Shown here in pieces: positions 8,429 to 16,195 of a stretch of 41,196 nucleotides of DNA (its first letter is position 1; each line of letters starts with the position of its first letter). Below the pieces are notes generated by a model. It did no database searches. It saw only the letters and a list, made by a program, of their open reading frames with translations, and was not told the origin of the DNA. The position numbers were made by a program, and so were the translations under genes. This stretch comes from Microvirga sesbaniae (GTDB lineage: Bacteria > Pseudomonadota > Alphaproteobacteria > Rhizobiales > Beijerinckiaceae), in the NCBI RefSeq assembly GCF_025460805.1, contig NZ_JAMXFJ010000036.1, positions 1 to 41,196 on the forward strand, read 5' to 3'.

Positions 8429-9100
8429 GTGCCCAACGACAATCCGCCTCGCAGCGACAAACGCCAGCATGATCTCAGGAGCACCCTCACGAAGCGCCAG
8501 ATCCTGGACGGCGCGCGTCAGGTCTTTCTTCTGAGCGGCTATGCGGGCACCAGCATCGACCAGATCATCAATCAGTCCGGCGTCTCGAAAGGATCGGTCT
8601 ATCACCACTTCGACAGCAAGGATGCCCTGTTCAGAGCGCTGATCGCCACGGAAGCGGAGAGGATCGCGCGGGCGCTGCCGTCCGTCGACCAGGACGACCC
8701 TGACCCGTGCTCCGCCCTGCGTCAGATCGGGCTGGCCGTTCTCGAAACCCTGAACAATCCGGCCACCATCGCCACCCTGCGCCTGATCATCGGAGCGCTT
8801 GGCCGGTTTCCCGGGCTCGGAGAAGAGTTCCTCCGGAACAGCCTGGGCCAGACCGTGGAGCAGATCGCAGCTTATCTCGATCTCCGAGCGGCTCCCGGCA
8901 ACCTTCGGATCGGCAGCAGCCGTGCCGCGGCAGAGGAGTTCGCAAGGCAGTGCATGGCGCATGTGATGGAGCGTGTCCTGGTGCCCCACCAGCCTTGCCT
9001 GACGGAAGCGGAATGCACGGCGGTGGTCGAGGACATTCTCCGAAACTCGGGCATCCGACGGCGGGATGCCGGCCGCACGGCGGGAGAGCAGGTCTCATGA
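8429..9100 (+). CDS. TetR-family transcriptional regulator
   Basis: A 223-residue TetR regulator. The start is taken as GTG at 8429 because an AAAGGAG ribosome-binding site lies at 8413-8419. The longer reading from 8354 has no comparable site. The helix-turn-helix spans about residues 30-75 (TKRQILDGARQVF, then TSIDQIINQSGVSKGSVYHHF). The C-terminal half is the variable ligand-binding and dimer domain. It lies 137 nt after the RND pump on the same strand, and TetR genes beside efflux pumps usually repress them. Promoter module B is LysR-like rather than TetR-like, so its target here could instead be an operator not identified by eye. Confidence 0.9.
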   Translation: MPNDNPPRSDKRQHDLRSTLTKRQILDGARQVFLLSGYAGTSIDQIINQSGVSKGSVYHHFDSKDALFRALIATEAERIARALPSVDQDDPDPCSALRQIGLAVLETLNNPATIATLRLIIGALGRFPGLGEEFLRNSLGQTVEQIAAYLDLRAAPGNLRIGSSRAAAEEFARQCMAHVMERVLVPHQPCLTEAECTAVVEDILRNSGIRRRDAGRTAGEQVS

Positions 9101-9211
9101 GCCGCTATGGCTGGGAAGCATGATGTCCACGCGGTTTCCGCTCATCAGCGAAGCCCTTGCCCGGTCGGCTCCGTTGGAGCAACAATCCTCGGTCGGAAAC
9201 CCGAGATCCGC

Positions 9212-10667
9212 ATGCGACAGCGTATCTCTCCACGCTATTTCTCTCTCAGCACGCTTCTGGCGATCAGTTTCGGGGGCTTGATGCTCCTCGCTGTCGACTC
9301 CGTTCTCGTGGTAAGCCTCGCGGGCGCGGGGCGGAACACGGGCGAGCTTCTGGCCGACAAGGCCGACCTGATCCTGTCATCCATCGAGCAGCGCGTCCGG
9401 CAACATCTTGGCCTCGTCGTGGCCCAGGCCGAGTATCCGAGGATCTCGATCGATCGGGGACAGCTCGACATCAAGGATGCCGGAGCGCTCGAAACAGCCC
9501 TCAGGTCTGCCCTTGCCGCAACACCGCAGGTAACCGGCATCGGCTTCATCCGCTCCGACCTGGAGGTCGAGCGGGTGGAGCGACGGGATGGCCGCCTCAT
9601 CATTGAGGATTGGTCCGGCCAGCCCGAGATCATCAAGCTCTTCGAGGATGTGCGCGCCGGCAAGGCTGCCGGATGGCGGGACCCCATCTTCGGCCGACTG
9701 CTTCATCTACATGTACCGACGGATCGCAGGGTTCGGTGAGAAGCCCTGGATCATTGGCGCGGCCTTGCCCGGTTCGGACGCCGGGCAGGAGGCGGAGCGA
9801 CTGCAGACCATGGTGTTGGCCGGATCAGGGCTCCTGCTCGTCTCCGTGCTCGGCGCGATCGCGGTCGGCCGGCGGGTCGCGCGTCCGATCCATGACTTCG
9901 TTCGCGTCACGGAAGCCGTCCGGACGCTCGACTTCGACAAGGCCCCCGTTCTCTCGCGCAGCCGGGTCCGGGAACTCGACACGGCTGGCCAGGCCCTGAA
10001 CGCCATGGTTGCTGCCCTTCGCTGGTTTGAGCTGTATCTGCCCAAACGCCTTGTTCATCGCCTGATCGCGCACGGGCAGGACGATCTCGCCAACGCCTAT
10101 GAGCGTGCTGTCACCGTCATGTTCACGGATCTGAGCGGCTTCACACGGATCGCATCGCGGCTGTCCCCCTCCGAAACGGCAAGGTTCCTGAACTCGCACT
10201 TTGCTCTGGTCGGCGCCTGTGTCGAGGCCGAGGGAGGCACGATCGACAAGTCCATCGGCGACAGCCTCATGGCGTTCTGGGGTGCACCGGAGGAGCAGCC
10301 CGATCATGTGGAACGGGCCTGCCGGGCCGCACAGGCGATCGCCTCCAGGATTCACGCGGACAACAGAGTCCGGTCGAGAAGCGGCCTCGCCCCTGTCCAG
10401 GTGAGGATTGGCATCAGCACAGGCCCTGAACTCGTGGGCAACATCGGGGCTCCCAGCCGGATGAACTACACGCTTGCCGGAGATGCGGCTAACATCGCGC
10501 AGCGCCTGGAACAGGTCGGGAAGGACGTCCAGGACGACAGCGACGTGATCACGTTGACCACCGAGGGAGTCGATACCGGCCTGCCTGAGCCCGGACAGGC
10601 CGTGTTCTGGGCCCGGTGGGAGGTGCGGGAGAGAGATGGCACGATGGGGATCTACCGGCTTACATGA
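9212..10667 (+). pseudogene. Class III adenylate/guanylate cyclase with HAMP, broken by deletion and frameshift
   Basis: The gene is split between two frames. The first part (from ATG 9212) encodes a membrane anchor (about 9240-9310) and the start of an extracytoplasmic sensor domain, then ends at a TGA at 9737-9739. The second part is readable in another frame from about 9695. It gives a short sensor end (YRRIAGFGEKPWIIG), a second membrane helix near 9811-9870, a HAMP linker and a complete cyclase domain with the metal-binding FTDLSGFT, SIGDSLMAFWG and NYTLAGDAANIAQRLE motifs. Related proteins have a much longer sensor between these parts. About 100 residues therefore appear to be missing at the junction near 9692-9700, together with a frame change. 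A truncated HAMP-cyclase could still be made from an internal start such as 9811. The start is uncertain. Confidence 0.8.
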
Positions 10668-10771
10668 GCATCCCTTTGGCCCGTCCTGACCCGCAGACGA
10701 CTGAGGACTGGATCGGCCCGCCCTGCGTCCGGGCTTTGATGTCTGGGCCGCGATAGATGAAGTCAGCTACT

Positions 10772-10838
10772 GATATACTTTTCAAATCAAAGCGTAAAAA
10801 ACAATATATTGGACCGGAGATTTGCCCGCGTCTATTCC
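10772..10838 (+). promoter_or_regulatory. LysR-type promoter module, copy C
   Basis: GAT-N11-ATC is at 10772-10788 and AACAATATATTGG at 10800-10812, with -35 TTGGAC (10809-10814), an 18-bp spacer and -10 TATTCC (10833-10838). Spacing is identical to copies A and B. The left inner half-site is degraded to CAAAT. The sequence after the -10, through CACAGG to the ATGCCNATGA start, also resembles copy A, so the similarity extends past the promoter into the 5' end of the transcript. Confidence 0.72.
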
Positions 10839-10869
10839 TCTCTCCATACCTTTTCACAGGGACGGATTG

Positions 10870-10950
10870 ATGCCCATGACCTCCAGCACCGTCACATTGG
10901 ATCCGGGCGAGGCCGTCACCACCGGAGAGGCAGGTGGCCATGGATCTTAA
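10870..10950 (+). CDS. Possible 26-codon leader peptide overlapping the next gene
   Basis: An ATG at 10870 preceded by AGGGACGG opens a 26-codon frame beginning MPMTSSTVTLDPGEA and ending at TAA 10948-10950, which overlaps the start of the following gene by 11 nt. Its first codons match the start of the HWE kinase gene (MPMIS), and the upstream leader is similar too. It may be a translated leader that couples translation to the downstream gene, or simply the truncated 5' end of a former kinase-like gene carried along with a duplicated promoter. No independent evidence of function is visible. Confidence 0.4.
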   Translation: MPMTSSTVTLDPGEAVTTGEAGGHGS

Positions 10951-11434
10951 CCCGCAGTGGATCACCCTCATTTCGGCCTCGACGGCGATGATCGCCTCGA
11001 TCGCCGGACCGTTCGTCAACACACGGATCGCCAGGTTCGAATTCAGGGCCAACGTGCTTTCGGTCAATCGCCAGAAGTGGATCGACACGATGCGCGACCT
11101 TGTGGCGAGCCTCAACTCGCAGCTTCTGATCGCAGCGGCGTTCCGCCAGACCCTCGAGGAGCCGACGGGGCTCATCATCGCACGGGATCCCGAGCTCTCC
11201 AGGCGCGTGGAGAACTTGCTGCGGACCGTCTCCAAGATCGAGCTCATGCTCAACCCGCTCGAGCAGGACCACCTGCAGCTCAATGTCCTGATGAAGGAAG
11301 CGATCGACCAGCTCCGCTCTCCATTGCTGGACGAGGGCGTCGAGGACCGCATCGAGGCCATCAGCCGCGATATCACGCAAGTCCTGCAAGGAATCCTCAA
11401 GCACGAATGGATTCGCGTGAAGCGCGGCGAGTAG
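10940..11434 (+). CDS. Small membrane-anchored hypothetical protein
   Basis: A 164-residue protein not matched to a named family. The ATG at 10940 is chosen because GGAGAGG lies 9 nt upstream. A GTG two codons earlier is possible. An N-terminal hydrophobic stretch (about residues 5-25, ITLISASTAMIASIAGPFV) is followed by a predicted all-helical cytoplasmic region rich in charged residues, with RQKWIDTMRDLVA as its most recognisable segment. The pattern of one helix then an RQ-W-I-LRD motif occurs in many uncharacterised bacterial proteins. It is the first full gene after promoter module C, so it is a candidate member of the LysR regulon. Codon use is normal for the window. Confidence 0.75.
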   Translation: MDLNPQWITLISASTAMIASIAGPFVNTRIARFEFRANVLSVNRQKWIDTMRDLVASLNSQLLIAAAFRQTLEEPTGLIIARDPELSRRVENLLRTVSKIELMLNPLEQDHLQLNVLMKEAIDQLRSPLLDEGVEDRIEAISRDITQVLQGILKHEWIRVKRGE

Positions 11435-11571
11435 TCGTAAGATCACGGATTGCTTCCACCGCGCATCTGGTCAGCGGCATGGAAGCATGAAGCATGCCAG
11501 CGACGCGGCGTTGGATTTTCATTTTTGCTCGATCCCCAAAATTCTGGGTGGAGCAAGGACAGGTATTCGGA

Positions 11572-11988
11572 ATGCAATTGTTCATGAGGCGACATCGCGA
11601 TGATGCTACCCGATACATCCGCTCCCCCAAGACAGGCTGGCGCGTTGCGTTTCTCTTCTGCCCTATGATCGCCTCACTGGTTGCCGGACCTCCTGTCTTT
11701 GCCGACGAGTTCGATCCCCTTGTCGTCTATGAGGAGGCTAGGACTCTGAACGACCAATGGCAGGCTTGTGCCGCCTCATTCGTAAGAGACAGGATCCATT
11801 CGCGGCAGGATCCGGAGATCCTCGCAAAGAAAGCTTTCGAGCGATGCAAAGCACGCGAGGATGGGCTGAGCAGTTTCCTGGTTGCACGAGTAGGGAAGAC
11901 AGGCGCAGGCAACGTGATGGCACTGTTGCTCGAGAAGTACCAATCGGGTCTGAATGCTGCCATCACGGAACTGCGGACACGCCACTAA
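11572..11988 (+). CDS. Secreted hypothetical protein, C-terminus formed by repeat insertion
   Basis: A 138-residue exported protein of unknown function. The start at 11572 gives a leader with an arginine-rich N-region and a hydrophobic core ending near VFADEF, with AAGGAC about 12 nt upstream. The mature part has a CAASF/ERCKA pair of cysteines, typical of small periplasmic four-helix proteins with one disulfide. The last sense codon is followed by TAA at 11986-11988, made of the TA target and the first base of the miniature element at 11988. The present stop is therefore supplied by the insertion and the native C-terminus may be lost or shortened. Confidence 0.6.
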   Translation: MQLFMRRHRDDATRYIRSPKTGWRVAFLFCPMIASLVAGPPVFADEFDPLVVYEEARTLNDQWQACAASFVRDRIHSRQDPEILAKKAFERCKAREDGLSSFLVARVGKTGAGNVMALLLEKYQSGLNAAITELRTRH

Positions 11989-12345
11989 AGCATCGGACCC
12001 AAAAGTGGACTTGCACTTTTGGGATCCATCCGATGCTTTCTTCTTGAATGAGAGAATCGGGCATAAAGTGTAATCCACGTTCCGCTGACGCGGACCTCCA
12101 GCACCGCACGACGGCTCGACCTGCTCCGTTTCCCGCCCGAGAGCATCCAGTCCTTCCGGAGTGATGGCATAATGAGCAGGTCCGCTCAGGTCGGATGAAC
12201 CTGGGTCATGACTCGGAGTTCGCGCACACCAGCCCATCTTGAGACATAAGCCAAAGGGTCCTCTGGTGACGGCCCGGGGACCGCAGGCAAGCTCTCGCAG
12301 AAGCTCGATTTTGTTGTCGCGCGGACTACGCGGGACTGCTTCCAC
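11776..12345 (-). CDS. Possible small winged-helix-like protein read into the repeat element
   Basis: From a GTG at 12343-12345 the minus strand encodes a plausible compact protein: ELLRELACGPRAVTRGPFG, a cysteine-bearing MGWC segment, then HYAITPEGLDALG. The last resembles the wing of MarR/PadR-type winged helices. Only about the first 80-85 codons (12345 to about 12090) look protein-like. Beyond that the frame runs through the miniature element and then antisense to the secreted protein gene, so the native stop was probably lost when the element inserted. The start codon lacks a well-spaced ribosome-binding site. The family is not certain. Confidence 0.35.
   Translation of the reverse strand: MEAVPRSPRDNKIELLRELACGPRAVTRGPFGLCLKMGWCARTPSHDPGSSDLSGPAHYAITPEGLDALGRETEQVEPSCGAGGPRQRNVDYTLCPILSFKKKASDGSQKCKSTFGSDALVACPQFRDGSIQTRLVLLEQQCHHVACACLPYSCNQETAQPILACFASLESFLCEDLRILPRMDPVSYE
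11988..12060 (+). repeat. Miniature inverted-repeat element, copy 1 (partial or degenerate)
   Basis: It begins AAGCATCGGACC after a TA at 11986-11987. It forms a hairpin (CCCAAAAGTG / CACTTTTGGG) and continues CCGATGCTTTCTTCTTGAATGAGAG, matching copy 2 (14261-14388) until the right part decays to GAATCGGG. A GC-rich segment further right (CCGCTGACGCGG) echoes the second hairpin of copy 2. The right terminus is not intact. Confidence 0.8.
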
Positions 12346-12448
12346 CGATCCATGAGGGACCTCTTGGTTCGGGGACGACAGGACTGTCGTGATTAGGGGT
12401 CAAGACGCTCCGTGAATCTATCGCGCAATACTCAGTATGAGCGATCCG

Positions 12449-13630
12449 TCAGCGGAGACTGAAAAGGCTAGCGGCACTTCTTACCGTTTGTGACGCTCCC
12501 GCCGTCACGATCCCCAATTGTTCACCGACGCCGATCTTGCCATCGGTGATCGTCTGCCCGGCCACGAGCCGCTCGCCGAGCAGCTTGACCACCTCAGGGC
12601 TTTCCGCGAACTTGCCATGATTGAGCGGATCGCCGCTCTTGAGCGCCGTCAGGTCGAGAACCGTCACCCCGGCCTTCTCCAGTTCGGACCGGTAGGGCTC
12701 GGCCGCCGGATTGATCTGGCCGAGCCGATCGACGTCGCCGCCGATATGGCGTGACACGCTCAAGGCCTGATCGTCCTGCGAGACGAAAAGCGTAAGCTTC
12801 GGACGGGACAGGCCCAGTTCCTGCGACTGCCGGCGAAAGACATCGATGTCGAGATCCGGCGATGCCAGAATGACGTTCCTGATCTTCGGCGCGACACGAC
12901 CATCGCGGATCGCCATCTGACGCAGGGCCTCCGTCACAAGCCAGCTTCCCATCGAGTGAGCCATGATCGTGACATCGCCGACCGACGGGTCCTGGGCAGC
13001 TCGCCGCAGAACCTCCTCGAGCTGCGTCCGGGAGTAGTTGGTGCTTTCCCTGTCATAGGCATAGTCGAGGACACTGGCCCGAGAAGGCCAGGTGAACAGG
13101 ATCGGCGCGACGTCCGCGTGGGAATCGTGCACGATCTGAGCAAAGCGGTACACCGCGTCTTCATAGCGGTTGTTGAATCCGTGCACGAAGACAAGGACGC
13201 GACGGCTGCGTGGGAGATGCTGCTTCAACCATCCACGCACCTCGCCGAGGTCGGACAAGTCCCTGACGTTTGTCGTTGCGAACTCTGTCGCAGGATCCGG
13301 CGGCAGGCTCTTCGGCCACTGCACCTGTCCGACCTGCCGGTTCTCCGCCGGGGGGATGGAGACCGTGATCTCAGTCGAGCGTAGCCCCTGGCCGCGCTCT
13401 CCCGAGAACAGGACGGCCGGGTCCGATACGGGAGCCCGTGTGGTGGCGACGAGAAGGTTCACCTGAGAGGCGCCTGGAACGGTTGCCTGAACCGGCGCCA
13501 AAACCCCTTTAGGCAAGCCCGCACATCCCGTCGCACCGATGCAAAGGGAAAGAACGACAACAAGGCGGGTCGCTTGGTGCAGGGCGCAGGGCTTTCTGGG
13601 CGACTCTGATGCTTTGGCAATCAGTTTCAT
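12449..13630 (-). CDS. Alpha/beta hydrolase of the DUF900 type, probable lipoprotein
   Basis: A 393-residue serine hydrolase. The N-terminus has a hydrophobic leader ending IGATGC (Cys36), fitting export and lipid attachment. The catalytic-domain motifs are FVHGFNN (oxyanion region, 150-154) and AHSMGSW (nucleophile Ser226). They define the DUF900 group of secreted esterase-like proteins, whose substrates are mostly unknown. The ATG at 13628-13630 was chosen over a GTG at 13681 because it gives a normal signal peptide, though neither has a strong ribosome-binding site. It lies about 340 nt downstream of promoter module D, behind a tiny secreted ORF on the same strand, so it may belong to the LysR regulon. 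Confidence 0.85.
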   Translation of the reverse strand: MKLIAKASESPRKPCALHQATRLVVVLSLCIGATGCAGLPKGVLAPVQATVPGASQVNLLVATTRAPVSDPAVLFSGERGQGLRSTEITVSIPPAENRQVGQVQWPKSLPPDPATEFATTNVRDLSDLGEVRGWLKQHLPRSRRVLVFVHGFNNRYEDAVYRFAQIVHDSHADVAPILFTWPSRASVLDYAYDRESTNYSRTQLEEVLRRAAQDPSVGDVTIMAHSMGSWLVTEALRQMAIRDGRVAPKIRNVILASPDLDIDVFRRQSQELGLSRPKLTLFVSQDDQALSVSRHIGGDVDRLGQINPAAEPYRSELEKAGVTVLDLTALKSGDPLNHGKFAESPEVVKLLGERLVAGQTITDGKIGVGEQLGIVTAGASQTVRSAASLFSLR

Positions 13631-13786
13631 GACTTGGGGTTTCGACGGATCAGGGGGTGCAGGCGTTCTCAATTCAAGCACGCGGTTAGTCTCCGAGGCG
13701 CATTCGCCTGCACCGATCCAGCGAGAGGAAGTGAGAGGAGGGACTTTCCGGCGCTGTCCGCGACAAGCAGGCTCCAGCCGATCATG

Positions 13787-13897
13787 TCATGCTCCAGCGC
13801 TGGATCGTCCTTCCGGCAGGTCGGATGCGTGAGCCGCCGTTCCGAGGGTGCCCGCAACAGCCAGGGCGGCGAGGTGAACGTTGAGTCCCCGTCTCAT
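13787..13897 (-). CDS. 36-residue secreted ORF, possibly a truncated gene
   Basis: An ATG at 13895-13897 with AAAGGAC 5 nt upstream starts a short protein whose first half is a textbook signal peptide (MRRGLNVHLAALAVAGTLG, cleavage near AHA-SD). It stops after only 36 residues. An overlapping frame continues downstream from ATG 13785 (MIGWSLLVADSAGK), so the ORF may be a frameshifted remnant of a longer secreted protein or a genuine micropeptide. It is the first reading frame after promoter module D, with a leader of about 70 nt. Confidence 0.45.
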   Translation of the reverse strand: MRRGLNVHLAALAVAGTLGTAAHASDLPEGRSSAGA

Positions 13898-13977
13898 TTC
13901 TTGTCCTTTCAGTGAGATAGACTGACATTATGAGGTGCGGGAACCACTGGGCATCGGCCGCATTCGGATGTCGGGCA

Positions 13978-14044
13978 AACTTCGCCTCAAACGCTTTTCG
14001 GGTCCAATATATTGTTTTTCATCTTACGATTGGGGACCGATATC
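13978..14044 (-). promoter_or_regulatory. LysR-type promoter module, copy D (leftward)
   Basis: On the minus strand GAT-N11-ATC spans 14044 to 14028. CCAAT and ATTGG bound a 30-bp block (14033 to 14004) with CAATATATTGGACC, and the -35 TTGGAC is at 14007-14002. The binding-site portion is as well conserved as copy B. The hexamer 18 bp on (13983-13978, GAAGTT) is a poor -10, so this copy may be weak, use another -10, or be a bare binding site. Genes downstream are the 36-residue secreted ORF and the DUF900 hydrolase. Confidence 0.62.
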
Positions 14045-14260
14045 ACTGATTCAGACCTTGCTGATCGCCAGCATGAAGGCCATGCCATAGAGAAAGGTGA
14101 TCTGAGAGAACATTTCGTATATTTCGGTCGTCAGGATACGGCTGGACGTCCGAACAGGCAGTTGGCCGCTGCTCTTAAATCATCAATGGCCCGCGGTGAG
14201 AGAGCACAACAGAGGCGTCGGTGGCGTAGCAACCGTCCGGCGATGACCGGATGACCGCTA
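14045..14260. other. Gene-poor stretch with a possible membrane-protein tail
   Basis: No supported gene is present. On the minus strand a frame ending at 14051 reads EMFSQITFLYGMAFMLAISKV, which looks like the last membrane helix of a lost protein or a 20-residue membrane peptide starting at 14113. It has no ribosome-binding site that I can defend. It is bordered by promoter module D on the left and miniature element copy 2 on the right. Confidence 0.3.
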
Positions 14261-14388
14261 AAGCATCGGACGTGAAAAGTGGACTTGCCCTTTTGGGATC
14301 CATCCGATGCATTCTTCTTGGATGAGAGCATCGGTCAGAACGGACCCAGCGGGCCGCTGACGCGGCCCGCTGGGTCCGTCCGATGCTC
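14261..14388 (+). repeat. Miniature inverted-repeat element, copy 2 (128 bp)
   Basis: Flanked by TA at 14259-14260 and 14389-14390. The ends read AAGCATCGGA and TCCGATGCTC, imperfect inverted repeats. Two hairpin units are visible: a left one with AAAAGTGGACTTGCCCTTTT, and a right one built on GGACCCAGCGGGCC / GGCCCGCTGGGTCC. They are joined by a TTCTTCTTGGATGAGA linker. Copies 3 and 4 are the same two units in opposite orientation, with a longer GC-rich unit. Confidence 0.9.
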
Positions 14389-14532
14389 TAATGGCACGGG
14401 GCTGACCTTAGCCGGATTTCCGCTTTATCGGCGTGAGCGGACTCTCATTTGACCTGCTCAACATTACCTGCTGACCCGGAGCGGACCTTTCGTGCCGGCA
14501 GGCTGTCAAAGTTTGACGTTGAAATGAAACAA

Positions 14533-15204
14533 TCAGGCAACCGTCACACGTGGCAGGTGGACGGCCTCAAGGCGCAGGAAGCCAGCATACAGGATAGCTC
14601 CGAGACAAGGCCCTCCAATGTAGATCCATGGGTTCATAGAGATACTTGCCACAAGCGCAGGTCCGAACGCACGAGCCGGGTTTGCACTGGCACCGGAAAT
14701 GGGTGCCTCCAGCCATACCCGCACTGAGAGGACAGCAGGCAACACGAGCGGCGTCAAACGCCGCGTGCTGGGATGGGCGGCTGTTGCCAAAATCGCAAGG
14801 ATGAGCAGAAACGTCACTCCCGTCTCACCCAACATGGCAACCCAGATGGGGACTCCGGATCCCGGCTGCGTTGCACCGAACGCAACGCTTTCGCCCATGC
14901 GTCCCCAGCCCAGGAGAGGCAGGGCGCCAGCGGCGCTGCCAGTGAACTGAGCCATGACCTAAAGACTTGCATCGCGCCATGCCAGTTTCTTCTCCAACCA
15001 AAAGGCAAGAGTTACTGCAGGATTGAGGTGTGCGCCGCTGATGCGCCCGATCGGCGAAATCGCAATCAGGGCTCCCACCGATCCGAACAATCCTCCCGTC
15101 AGAAACAGGCGCATTCCTTCGCCGGGAATGAGCCTTGAACCGGGGCTCTCTTGCCGGAACATGAGTATGACGATCGAGATCGGCGCAGTACGTATCGACT
15201 TCAC
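14533..15204 (-). pseudogene. Aquaporin/MIP-family channel pseudogene (premature amber codon)
   Basis: Both halves of a MIP channel are in one frame but separated by a TAG. The upstream half holds the first NPA loop (SGAHLNPAVTLAFWLEKK) and ends LAWRDASL, then stop. Two codons later the frame resumes MAQFTGSAAGALPLL and continues through the second NPA loop (SGASANPARAFGPAL) to a TGA at 14533-14535. Related channels read through this position with no gap. The N-terminus is also short: the first transmembrane helix is only partly present (ISIVILMF). Both NPA motifs are intact, so the gene decayed recently, or a suppressor tRNA would be needed to express it. Confidence 0.85.
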
Positions 15205-15403
15205 ATGGTACCCACTGACGGATCAGGTTGATTGCGATACAGCTTTGCGTGAAGAGAGGTGCCCTTGAACAAGGCGGCCGGACCGATGCACCCGGCCTAT
15301 GCGTATCTACTGGTCTTCCGAGAGATCATAGGTTCGAGGCAGCCGAAAAGATGGATAAGAGGCTGCCGGCTACCCGAAGGGGTACCGCGCGTCTCCCCAC
15401 CGG

Positions 15404-16195
15404 TCACGACCGATCGGCTCTCGGCGCTGTGTCACGGCATCTCTCACGGACGAATCTCAGGATACTATCTGCAACCTCCTTTGAGGCCTCGAACGGAAGG
15501 AGGTGTCCGGCACGTGCAATCTCGACGCGAGAGGCGTCGGCGAGCCGGGGCATAACCTCGGTCGTAATCACGGGCGGCGGGATGACCGGGTCAGCGCTGC
15601 CGCCCAGGACCAAGACCGGGCAGACAATCCGCTCGGCCTGAGCCGTGATGTTCTCGCGGCTACCCTGCGCCAGCCACCAGTTCCAGGCATCGGCTGAGGT
15701 CATGAGGTTGTCGGCGATACAGATTTCGGCGTCCTCTGCTAGGATCGGTCGCTGAGTGATCATGCGCAGTGTATGCTCCGCCGAGGCGCGGTCGCGGTGG
15801 GTTGTCAGCAGGCGCGCTCGCTCCTTCTCGTCCATTGGCTCAGGCGAAGGGGGTGGCGGAGCCACCAAGACCACGCCAGCAAGGCTTGGAGGATGAGCGG
15901 CGGCGCAGGCGAGCGCCAGCTTGCCGCCCATGGAGTGGCCGATAAGGACGAAAGACTTGAGGCGAAGGCCCGCAATGCGCCGCGAAAGCACCTGGGCAAC
16001 CGCATCGACGCTGAAGGCCCGTAAGGGCGGCGAGCGGCCGAAGCCTGGAAGATCGATCCGCAGACACCTGTAGATGTGCGACAGATCTCCGGCCACATGG
16101 GCCCAAGACCGCAGGGAGCCGGCGAAATAGTGGAGAAACACGAGGGCAGGCGATCCGTCGCCCTGCTCTTCATCATGAAGGATAGGCTCGCTCAT
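15404..16195 (-). CDS. Alpha/beta-fold hydrolase
   Basis: A 263-residue cytosolic alpha/beta hydrolase with the complete catalytic set: oxyanion segment FLHYFAGS (20-27), nucleophile elbow GHSMGG (Ser88), acidic residue in GGSADPVIPP and histidine in ARAGHLLPFE. The fold resembles BioH, 3-oxoadipate enol-lactonase and haloperoxidase relatives. The substrate cannot be assigned. The start ATG at 16193-16195 opens MSEPILHDEEQGDG, a usual N-terminus for this group. No cotranscribed neighbour of known function is adjacent. Confidence 0.88.
   Translation of the reverse strand: MSEPILHDEEQGDGSPALVFLHYFAGSLRSWAHVAGDLSHIYRCLRIDLPGFGRSPPLRAFSVDAVAQVLSRRIAGLRLKSFVLIGHSMGGKLALACAAAHPPSLAGVVLVAPPPPSPEPMDEKERARLLTTHRDRASAEHTLRMITQRPILAEDAEICIADNLMTSADAWNWWLAQGSRENITAQAERIVCPVLVLGGSADPVIPPPVITTEVMPRLADASRVEIARAGHLLPFEASKEVADSILRFVRERCRDTAPRADRS

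Noticed and set aside
14012..14254. 80-codon plus-strand frame
   Set aside because: It overlaps promoter module D, lacks a ribosome-binding site and shows no protein-like pattern.
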